From Candidatus Mcinerneyibacteriota bacterium (GTDB lineage: Bacteria > AUK180 > JAQVHJ01): 11,600 nt of DNA. The stretch is from positions 1-11,600 of the forward strand of contig DAOVMD010000052.1 in the NCBI GenBank assembly GCA_030630935.1, in the 5' to 3' direction. Below are positions 1-5,705 of this stretch, in pieces. Every line of letters starts with the position of its first letter. Positions within the stretch are counted from its first letter, which is position 1. A program made the position numbers and the translations under genes. Below the pieces are notes generated by a model. The model searched no databases and had not been told where the DNA came from. It saw nothing but the letters and a program-made list of their open reading frames with translations.

Positions 1-133
1 AAAAAACATTTCACCGCCCCGAAAAAAAACGGGATAAACTCCGGACGCTCCGAAGTGAATTCGGGATAAAATCCACGTATCGAGAGAACTGAAAAGAACC
101 TTTTAAATATAGAAAAAATGATATGAGTAAAAG

Positions 134-256
134 CAGTAGGGGCTCCCGGCCGGGCGCCCTTACCGTATGAATCAAGTATCCCATAAAGATTTGATATGTT
201 CAATATGGAAGGATTAAGTTCTTTTAATCAGGGCGCCCGGCCGGGAGCCCCTACTG
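134..256. repeat. GC-rich 27-bp perfect inverted repeat, REP-like
   Basis: Positions 134-160 and 230-256 are exact reverse complements over 27 bp, separated by 69 bp of AT-rich sequence. Each arm is itself a near-palindrome centred on CCCGGCCGGG (145-154 in the left arm, 236-245 in the right). The left arm pairs with itself over 136-163 with one mismatch and one G-T wobble. The unit starts with GTAGGGGC, and its very high GC contrasts with the AT-rich surroundings. This nested arrangement resembles REP/BIME-type repeats or a small non-autonomous element. No coding potential or target-site duplication is apparent. Whether it recurs elsewhere in the genome cannot be seen here. Confidence 0.75.
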
Positions 257-283
257 AACATTTCAAATGTCTTTCTTTTATTG

Positions 284-370
284 ATCTATAAAACGACTGT
301 TCTCTGATTTCTGCTCTCTGTTCTCTGTTCAAGCAACAGAGTTGCTTGAGAATGGTTTATCAATTAATAA
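284..370. repeat. Dispersed repeat segment, left copy
   Basis: Two short sequences in this segment recur to the right of the ABC operon in the same orientation. Positions 284-304 match 5507-5527 at 20 of 21 bases (core TCTATAAAAC-R-ACTGTTCTC), and 354-370 match 5447-5463 exactly over 17 bp (GGTTTATCAATTAATAA). Between them lies a pyrimidine-rich stretch of imperfect TTCTCTG/CTGCTCTC units (about 298-330) and the 330-348 hairpin. The order of the two shared blocks is reversed between the copies, so this is a mosaic repeat family and not a simple duplication. Confidence 0.55.
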
Positions 371-386
371 GGGAGCAAGCTCCCTT
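369..386 (-). terminator. Possible terminator hairpin after the ABC operon
   Basis: Read on the minus strand, the arms AAGGGAG and CTCCCTT enclose a CTTG tetraloop, starting only two bases beyond the TAG stop of the last operon gene. The position is right for an intrinsic terminator. The following minus-strand sequence (ATTAATTGAT) is AT-rich but has no clean T run, so termination would be weak. It could instead be one of the small hairpins of the local repeat family. Confidence 0.35.
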
Positions 387-388
387 CA

Positions 389-2014
389 CTAATAAATTTT
401 ATCATAAAATTCCCATTGGTCATTATTAAATTTATAAATCTTAACCGGGTTTCGGGCATATAGGAATAGATAATATTCATTTTTATATTTATAGACCATA
501 AATTCATATCGTTTAATATCGGCTGTTTTAAATTTTTGATAATGAATCTTTTTAGTGTCCAAGTCACCGAAAATAATTTCATTATTTATCGCATAATAAA
601 ATTTCTCTTCAATAAACCTTGCGTGATAATGATCCAAATTCAAATCAAGGTCAATGATTTTACCGCGATGTAATAGAAAAAACCTTCGGTTATTATCTAA
701 GTATCCGACTCGTCCCCATTGTAAAGAGATTAATTTATTCTCCCCAACATCTACTAAATCATGATTTTTATCATAGAGAATGTATCTTCTACCCTTCATT
801 TTTTGAAGAGTGTAGTAATTAGAACAATCGTAAACCAAATTAGTATAATAAGATTTAATAGGAATCTTTCCGAACTTTGGGGAAATTATAAAATTCCCTA
901 CATTAAATTCTTTTCTGATTACTCCCCAAAATTTTTTAGTTAAATAATTAGAATGTTTAATTTCTTCAATAGAGTATGTTTCTAAATTTACCTCGTAAAA
1001 TTTATCTTCTGATTTACATATGAAACTGTCGGTAATGTAATTATCTTGCAGAAAATTAATTGATATATTCCTATATCCTCGAGATAATTTCATCGGAGCA
1101 TAACCTTTGATTTTTATGAAAGTTCCTTTTTCCATTGAAAACATAAATCTATCTTTATCCCAACACGTTACATTTAATCCAAGTACGATTTTCTTAGTTG
1201 TCTTTTTCGTCTCAAGGTCATAAAAGATAGTTTTTCTATTAAAGAAAAAATCTAACTTCTCTACAGATATATATCGATCATAAGCATAAAAATCACTTAT
1301 ACTACCGGAATGATCATAATGCTTTAATATTTTAAAACCCTGGCTTAGTAGAATATAAGAAATTACAGTAATAATCACAATTATTACATGGAACTTCAGA
1401 TTTTTTCGGTAGAATAATATATACATTAAAATTGGAACCAGAAATCCCAGGAATATCGCACCTGCATTCCAATAAATATGGAAATAAGTCAATTCCGGGA
1501 ATAATGGATTCTTAATTATTACAGGAAAAGTCATTTCCCAAATTATAATAAATGCAGGGAGAATATAGGAAATAAATCTAAGTGAATTTAATAGGAAGAA
1601 TATCACAAATGCAGCGAAATAAAATATCCCAAGATAAATTGATAAGTAAGCTATAAATGTAAAGTCAATATGTTCATCAAATAATTTCATTATTAATATT
1701 ACAAAAACAATGGATGAAATATTCGTAATAAAATAACCAGGTATGAACTTATTAAGGAATTGTCTCAACCGGGTTCGTGGAAGAAGTAAATCAAAATCCT
1801 CAAATGAAGGTTTCTTAAAGGCAAATATGAAGGTTAGAAAAGCAAAAATTAACCAGGCTAAAAACATAAAAGATTGTAAAAATAGATTATCCAGATACTT
1901 AATAAAGTTAATTTTATCGAACAACGATATTAATCCAAGAAAAATGAATATAATTATTGAAATCAATATCGGTATCTTATTCGCCCTGAATGTTCGTTTT
2001 AACTCATTCCACAC
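389..2014 (-). CDS. ABC-2-type permease subunit with C-terminal outer domain (paralogue 2)
   Basis: A 541-residue membrane protein, last gene of the operon. About seven hydrophobic segments lie near residues 14-31, 43-66, 94-110, 119-142, 147-167, 183-202 and 208-226. Basic residues cluster in alternate loops (for example YRKNLKFH before the last segment), which puts the N-terminus inside and the C-terminus outside. The segment DFDLLLPRTRLRQ (about 74-86) resembles the cytoplasmic loop of ABC-2 permeases. Residues from about 230 to the end form a beta-rich domain with propeller-like phrases such as YDLETKK and GDLDTKKI. The protein ends with the motif WEFYDKI, shared with its upstream neighbour. 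The GTG start is chosen because AAGGAGGAGA lies 6 nt upstream. The likely partner is the ATPase of this operon. The substrate is unknown. The transporter role is inferred from context and topology, and the outer domain is not one I recognise. Confidence 0.7.
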   Translation of the reverse strand: MWNELKRTFRANKIPILISIIIFIFLGLISLFDKINFIKYLDNLFLQSFMFLAWLIFAFLTFIFAFKKPSFEDFDLLLPRTRLRQFLNKFIPGYFITNISSIVFVILIMKLFDEHIDFTFIAYLSIYLGIFYFAAFVIFFLLNSLRFISYILPAFIIIWEMTFPVIIKNPLFPELTYFHIYWNAGAIFLGFLVPILMYILFYRKNLKFHVIIVIITVISYILLSQGFKILKHYDHSGSISDFYAYDRYISVEKLDFFFNRKTIFYDLETKKTTKKIVLGLNVTCWDKDRFMFSMEKGTFIKIKGYAPMKLSRGYRNISINFLQDNYITDSFICKSEDKFYEVNLETYSIEEIKHSNYLTKKFWGVIRKEFNVGNFIISPKFGKIPIKSYYTNLVYDCSNYYTLQKMKGRRYILYDKNHDLVDVGENKLISLQWGRVGYLDNNRRFFLLHRGKIIDLDLNLDHYHARFIEEKFYYAINNEIIFGDLDTKKIHYQKFKTADIKRYEFMVYKYKNEYYLFLYARNPVKIYKFNNDQWEFYDKIY

Positions 2015-2020
2015 TTTAAA

Positions 2021-2030
2021 TCTCCTCCTT
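2021..2030 (-). promoter_or_regulatory. Strong ribosome binding site fixing a GTG start
   Basis: AAGGAGGAGA on the minus strand sits 6 nt before the GTG at 2014 and overlaps the stop codon of the upstream gene (2029-2031). It decides the GTG start and suggests efficient, possibly coupled, translation of the second permease. Confidence 0.8.
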
Positions 2031-3801
2031 ACCTGATCTCATCATACAACTCCCATTTACTATCTGATAATTTATAAATCTGGAAAATTTGTTTGTACTT
2101 GCGTTGCTTATAGAATGGGAAATATTTACTTCTTAAAGGTATTAATTTTATCATGAACATATAATAATCTCCATCAATGTAATTAATTATTATCCAATAT
2201 CCCACCTGCATTTTGAATTTCTGTTCAGCAATAATCTGATGTTCCGGATTCTTTAAAATAATTGTATGTTTCCTTGCAGGAAGTTCATGATATTTAATAA
2301 TAAAGTAGTCTCCAATATTTGTACAGCCATCTATTTTTCCGTGCGGCCATACTTCGACCTTCCCGTCTTTCAATATATATTCACCAGATTCAAGACTGAG
2401 TATTACATATTCTCCAAACTGAGCGATATCAGAATCTGTTAAGTAACGATAGTTAAAAGTCAGAAGACGCTCGACCTCCTCGTTTATTAAATCATAGTTA
2501 TTTCCATTACCTATTGTTGTATAAACATGATTATCTGAGATAAAATAACGATTGTAAAAATAATTTTCAGATCTGGGATGAATTTTTCGAACTCCAATTT
2601 TTTCATTTACAATAAAATATTCACCATTCTTTTTTATTAGGAAGAAATTACAACTAGAGCTTTGTGCATAGATCACACCATCCATTATCCGTTCTTTCTT
2701 AAAAGTTTTTAAGTTAATCTTATAGAGAGTGTTTTTTGTTAAAACATAGAAAAAATCGCATGTATTCCAATAGTAATTTCGAGCATTACAACCTTCATAC
2801 ATGTACTCACCAAATACCCAACGATTTATCCTCTCTTCACCTGGATTTATCTTTAAATAATATTCGGAAGTAGAGATAAGAAAATAACAGTCATAAAATG
2901 GACTTTCTTTACATTCTTTATAAACAATTTCAATTTTTCCATTTTCATTTTCATAAATAGTATAATTAGGTTTATGATATTGTGTTATTGATTTTTGTAA
3001 GATTTTTTTGGTTTTAATATTATAAACTTTTCTGGTGTCATAATAGCGATCAATTGAGTGCTTTGTAATGTAAACCTTATCCCCGATTACTCTGTAAGCT
3101 CTATAATAACCGAAGGACGGGTGTGATAAATAAAAAACATAAAAGAAAAAAGTTAGAATTATACTTAATAAAGAAATCAGAAGAACTCTTTTTTTAAATC
3201 GTATATCATAAAATTTATCCAGAAATATCGTTAATAAGGGGAGTAAATAAAAGATTGAATTATAGATTATTGCCGCCCGTAAAAATTTGAAAATAATCAC
3301 ATCACTAGAATTCAACGGTAATATTTGCCTAACTAAACTCATAAAGAATAAGAATAGAATTATACAAATAAAAAATATGAAAATTTGCTTCCTATAAATC
3401 TGAATATATAATAAAGTTACATAAATAAAAAAATAAATTATTAAACCCGGAACAAAAAACTTAAAGTAAAATTCATTTCTGAAAAGAGTTAAATTGAGAA
3501 TAATGAAAGAGCTAATTACAAAGGTTGTTCCTAAGAAAAATCGTTTCATAACCATTACGGAATATTTCCCAGGAAGTGACATCTCAAACTCAGGGATTGA
3601 ATCCTTGAAATTTATAGTAAAAAAAGAAAGTAAAATAGGAATAATCAAAATAAATATGGTCATGGTTTCTATAATTACAATGTCATAAATGTTTTCTTTA
3701 CTTTTTATTGTGAATAGAATGATTAAAATAGCTTCAATACTCAGGATAAAAATTAAATACCACTTAAAACTATCATATAATCTCTTTAACTCACGCAGCA
3801 T
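2029..3801 (-). CDS. ABC-2-type permease subunit with C-terminal outer domain (paralogue 1)
   Basis: A 590-residue membrane protein. Predicted membrane segments lie near residues 14-31, 41-63, 89-106, 116-136, 139-155, 178-195 and 204-224. The inter-segment loops expected to be cytoplasmic carry basic patches (YRKQ, RFKKR), so the long C-terminal part (about 230-590) should lie outside the membrane. EMSLPGKYSVMVMKR (73-87) resembles the ABC-2 permease loop that contacts the ATPase. The outer domain is rich in aromatic residues and beta-type phrases (YNIKTKK, YKINLKTFKK) and contains several cysteines that could pair. The tail ends WELYDEI, as in the downstream paralogue. The ATG overlaps the ATPase gene by 11 nt, and GAGGAG precedes it. 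It probably forms the membrane channel with the ATPase and the second permease. The substrate cannot be told from sequence. Confidence 0.7.
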   Translation of the reverse strand: MLRELKRLYDSFKWYLIFILSIEAILIILFTIKSKENIYDIVIIETMTIFILIIPILLSFFTINFKDSIPEFEMSLPGKYSVMVMKRFFLGTTFVISSFIILNLTLFRNEFYFKFFVPGLIIYFFIYVTLLYIQIYRKQIFIFFICIILFLFFMSLVRQILPLNSSDVIIFKFLRAAIIYNSIFYLLPLLTIFLDKFYDIRFKKRVLLISLLSIILTFFFYVFYLSHPSFGYYRAYRVIGDKVYITKHSIDRYYDTRKVYNIKTKKILQKSITQYHKPNYTIYENENGKIEIVYKECKESPFYDCYFLISTSEYYLKINPGEERINRWVFGEYMYEGCNARNYYWNTCDFFYVLTKNTLYKINLKTFKKERIMDGVIYAQSSSCNFFLIKKNGEYFIVNEKIGVRKIHPRSENYFYNRYFISDNHVYTTIGNGNNYDLINEEVERLLTFNYRYLTDSDIAQFGEYVILSLESGEYILKDGKVEVWPHGKIDGCTNIGDYFIIKYHELPARKHTIILKNPEHQIIAEQKFKMQVGYWIIINYIDGDYYMFMIKLIPLRSKYFPFYKQRKYKQIFQIYKLSDSKWELYDEIR

Positions 3802-4663
3802 CTTTCTCCTCGTTTTTTCTTAAATACGATATGATAATGTTTTCGAGGGATGCGGTCTCCCACTTAAAATTACCTTTTAAATATGGGGCTCGGGCATAGA
3901 TGTCATACCCTTTCATACCCCGCGTTTTAGCTACGATGTTTTTCTTCTCTTCTTCCGGGATCTGCTCAAATGCTTCCTTGGTAACGAATGTAGTCTTTAT
4001 TGATTGCCGAAGTTCTTCTGCAACGGTCTGGAAATCGATATAGCCCTTGTTTAACAAGATATATTCATCCGCTACATTCTCGATGTCAGTCAATATATGC
4101 GTGGAGACAAAGACCGCAACTTCAGTCTCGGCAATTAAATCAATCGTGGATTCCCAAAACTCTACTCGTGCAACAGGATCAAGATGACTGGTAGGTTCGT
4201 CAAGGATAAGGAGTTCAGGTCTATGTGATAATGCAAATGTTAAGAATAACTTGGCTTTCTGACCACGGGATAAACTCTTGAATGTGGACTTATAATCAAG
4301 ATCAAATTGCTTCACGAGTTTCTTTTCATAACTCTTATCCCAGGTAGGATAGAAAGATGAAATGTAGTCTAATGCACCATAAACTGAGATGCCGTCATAA
4401 AAATCATGAACTTCAGGGACATAACCAATTCGCTCACGTAACTTAACCTGTTTCCCGCGCCGGGTCTCACCAAATAAATTCACTTCACCGGACTCCGGGA
4501 CATATAACCCTAATATGGTCTTGATTGTAGTGGTTTTACCTGCTGCATTACGACCGACATAGGCTACAACTTTGCCCTTGGATACAGTGAAGGAAACATC
4601 CTTTAAAACCTGTTTCTTCCGGCCAAAACCTAACTTTAGATTTTTTACTTCTAATAGGATCAT
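3791..4663 (-). CDS. ABC transporter ATP-binding protein (YtrB-like)
   Basis: A 290-residue cytoplasmic ATPase that powers the transporter. Visible motifs in order: Walker A GRNAAGKTT (37-45), a Q-loop position occupied by Glu (YVPEV, 81-85), signature LSRGQ (131-135), Walker B LLILDE (151-156) followed by PTSHLDP, and the switch histidine in STHI (H189). All catalytic residues are present, so it should be active. A C-terminal extension of about 80 residues (213-290) follows the nucleotide-binding fold, as in many ABC-2 ATPases. The start overlaps the regulator stop as ATGA and has GGGAG 6 nt upstream. The gene overlaps the first permease by 11 nt, which ties the three products together. It resembles ATPases encoded beside YtrA-type regulators. 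Whether the complex exports something or senses envelope stress is unknown. Confidence 0.93.
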   Translation of the reverse strand: MILLEVKNLKLGFGRKKQVLKDVSFTVSKGKVVAYVGRNAAGKTTTIKTILGLYVPESGEVNLFGETRRGKQVKLRERIGYVPEVHDFYDGISVYGALDYISSFYPTWDKSYEKKLVKQFDLDYKSTFKSLSRGQKAKLFLTFALSHRPELLILDEPTSHLDPVARVEFWESTIDLIAETEVAVFVSTHILTDIENVADEYILLNKGYIDFQTVAEELRQSIKTTFVTKEAFEQIPEEEKKNIVAKTRGMKGYDIYARAPYLKGNFKWETASLENIIISYLRKNEEKDAA

Positions 4664-5037
4664 TTCGCTCTCCCAGTAATATTATTTAATAGGTTATAAA
4701 TTTCCGTTTTGTTGAATCCGGCCCTCTCCAGAAGCTCAAGCTCACGGGAGATGTTCTCCTCAACCCGGCTCTTAATCCGCTGTTTACAGTCTTCCATAGC
4801 TCCAGGCGAGACAAAATTGCCAATACCACGCTTAAGATAGATAATCTTTTCATTTGATAAATAAAAAAAAGCCCTCGTAACCGTGTTGGGGTTTACCTTG
4901 AGAAAAACAGATATGTCACGAACAGAAGGCAATTTCTCATCGTCTGAATAGTCCCCGAACGCAATCATCTGTATGAATCCGAACATAATCTGTTCATAAA
5001 TTGGTCTTGGAGAATTTTCATCAATAATAATTTTCAT
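4660..5037 (-). CDS. GntR-family transcriptional regulator, YtrA subfamily
   Basis: A 125-residue DNA-binding protein, first gene of the operon. The N-terminal winged helix-turn-helix shows the GntR features PIYEQI (12-17), LPSVRDIS (36-43), the recognition helix segment NPNTVTRAF (49-57) and the wing RGIGNFV (70-76). Only about 45 mostly helical residues follow, far shorter than FadR or HutC effector domains. This is the hallmark of the YtrA subfamily, whose members usually repress an adjacent ABC transporter operon. The 4-nt overlap with the ATPase gene supports that role. Autorepression through the promoter just upstream is likely, but the inducing ligand is unknown. GAGG lies 5 nt before the ATG. 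Confidence 0.92.
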   Translation of the reverse strand: MKIIIDENSPRPIYEQIMFGFIQMIAFGDYSDDEKLPSVRDISVFLKVNPNTVTRAFFYLSNEKIIYLKRGIGNFVSPGAMEDCKQRIKSRVEENISRELELLERAGFNKTEIYNLLNNITGRAK

Positions 5038-5045
5038 ATAAACCT

Positions 5046-5073
5046 CACTAGTGTCTTATTCACCCAACACAGT
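5046..5073. promoter_or_regulatory. Candidate operator for the GntR regulator
   Basis: An imperfect inverted repeat pairs ACT-a-GTGT (5047-5054, one unpaired A) with ACACAGT (5067-5073). It overlaps the -10 box and the expected transcription start of the minus-strand operon, where a repressor would block transcription. An 8-bp palindrome, CACTAGTG (5046-5053), lies within the left arm. YtrA-type regulators often bind short dyads around the promoter; the match here is by eye only. Confidence 0.3.
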
Positions 5074-5099
5074 ATAACATATTTTTACGAAAAAGTCAA
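5071..5099 (-). promoter_or_regulatory. Sigma70-type promoter of the regulator/ABC operon
   Basis: On the minus strand, TTGACT (-35, 5094-5099) and TATACT (-10, 5071-5076) are separated by exactly 17 bp. Each differs from consensus at one base. The start would fall near 5064, giving a leader of roughly 25 nt before the regulator ATG. Confidence 0.75.
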
Positions 5100-5181
5100 G
5101 TATTGAACAATATTTTTATTACAAAATTAAAATAAAATCGTTTTTTCAATTGAAAACGCTTTGAATGTCATTGAAAACAAA

Positions 5182-5204
5182 GAGGTTGCGCCTCCGGCAA
5201 TCTC
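5182..5204 (+). other. Hairpin of uncertain role
   Basis: GAGGTTGC (5182-5189) pairs with GCAATCTC (5197-5204) with one G-T wobble around a 7-nt loop, followed by GCTTTT then an A run. The T run is short. On the plus strand it could act as a weak terminator, but no upstream plus-strand gene is present to be terminated. Confidence 0.3.
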
Positions 5205-5446
5205 GCTTTTAAAAAAACATCATTAATCACTCATTACGAATGAAAATAAAAGGAAAACAAAAAACAAAAAAAAGAAAAATAAAAAAAACGACAGGGACTT
5301 TAAAAAGACTTGTAAGTAGCTTACTTATACAGTTTTTAATTGTTTAAAACTACCGATGCTTAAGGGAATTAAAAAATGCAAAATTAACTACTGAACACGC
5401 CGCAAAAATAAAAACAAAAGAAAGGAGAATAAACATTAGAACAATC

Positions 5447-5594
5447 GGTTTATCAATTAATAATTATCAACCATAAATTATAAATGTGCAGCGAAGCGAA
5501 ACTGTTATCTATAAAACAACTGTTCTCAATTCTCTGCTATCTGCTCTCTACAGCGAAGCTGTGTCTGCTCTCAGTTCTCTACTCTCGGTTCTCT
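5447..5594. repeat. Dispersed repeat segment, right copy
   Basis: This segment carries the exact 17-bp copy (5447-5463) and the 20/21 copy (5507-5527) of the sequences found at 354-370 and 284-304. It is followed by a long pyrimidine-rich run of imperfect TTCTCT/CTGCTCTC units (about 5521-5594), like 298-330. Both copies have the same orientation and bracket the ABC operon. Confidence 0.55.
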
Positions 5595-5637
5595 AAAAAT
5601 ATACCTTTATTCGGTGACCGAATAAAGGTATATTTTT
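5595..5637. terminator. 21-bp perfect palindrome; possible bidirectional terminator or operator
   Basis: Positions 5595-5615 and 5617-5637 are exact reverse complements around a single central base, with centre CGGTGACCG. As RNA, a 20-bp stem with a 3-nt loop is flanked by A5 on the left and T5 on the right, which is the layout of a bidirectional intrinsic terminator, although the stem is AT-rich. It ends one base before the -35 box of the ileS promoter. It could isolate that promoter from upstream transcription or bind a dimeric regulator. The sequence does not decide between these. Confidence 0.5.
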
Positions 5638-5638
5638 C

Positions 5639-5668
5639 TTGACTTATATTATACTAATATGATATAAT
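5639..5668 (+). promoter_or_regulatory. Sigma70-type promoter of the ileS operon
   Basis: TTGACT (-35, 5639-5644) and a perfect TATAAT (-10, 5663-5668) are spaced by 18 bp. Transcription would start near 5675, giving a leader of about 30 nt. That is too short for a T-box or other riboswitch. Confidence 0.8.
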
Positions 5669-5705
5669 TATAAAATTAAATAATATTCACTTAGCGGAGG
5701 TTCCG

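Larger units (their letters stand above)
1..388. other. Non-coding region with repeats and small hairpins
   Basis: No convincing coding sequence is seen in this stretch. It holds a small hairpin at 38-56 (core CGGA-CGC-TCCG at 42-52), a larger GC-rich inverted repeat at 134-256, a pyrimidine-rich tract at about 298-330, an 8-bp stem with a 3-nt loop at 330-348 (CAAGCAAC/GTTGCTTG), and an 8-bp palindromic arm pair at 369-386 next to the stop of the neighbouring minus-strand gene. The gene to the left of the window is not visible, so it is unknown whether this lies between convergent genes. Confidence 0.7.
5100..5594. other. Non-coding region between divergent operons
   Basis: No coding sequence is supported here. 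The stretch contains an A-dominated tract at about 5237-5289 that may be intrinsically curved, a hairpin at 5182-5204, and the right copy of the dispersed repeat (5447-5594). The repeat copy includes two CAGCGAAGC units at 5489-5497 and 5551-5559, the second forming a small ACAGC-GAA-GCTGT hairpin. A good ribosome-binding-like GAAAGGAG near 5420-5427 is not followed by a start codon. Confidence 0.6.

Noticed and set aside
134-256. Complete insertion sequence between the 27-bp inverted repeats
   Set aside because: Only 69 bp lie between the arms and there is no transposase reading frame or visible target duplication.
284-330. CRISPR array or tandem-repeat locus in the pyrimidine-rich tracts
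   Set aside because: The units are short, imperfect and have no regular spacer; they look like a dispersed low-complexity repeat.
761-2036. Plus-strand reading frames inside the last permease gene
   Set aside because: They are antisense to a long gene with good start signals and encode no recognisable domain.
5400-5440. Small gene after the GAAAGGAG site
   Set aside because: No ATG, GTG or TTG follows at a usable distance with an open frame of any length.
5669-5705. T-box or other riboswitch ahead of ileS
   Set aside because: The promoter lies so close that the leader is only about 30 nt, with no room for a T-box.
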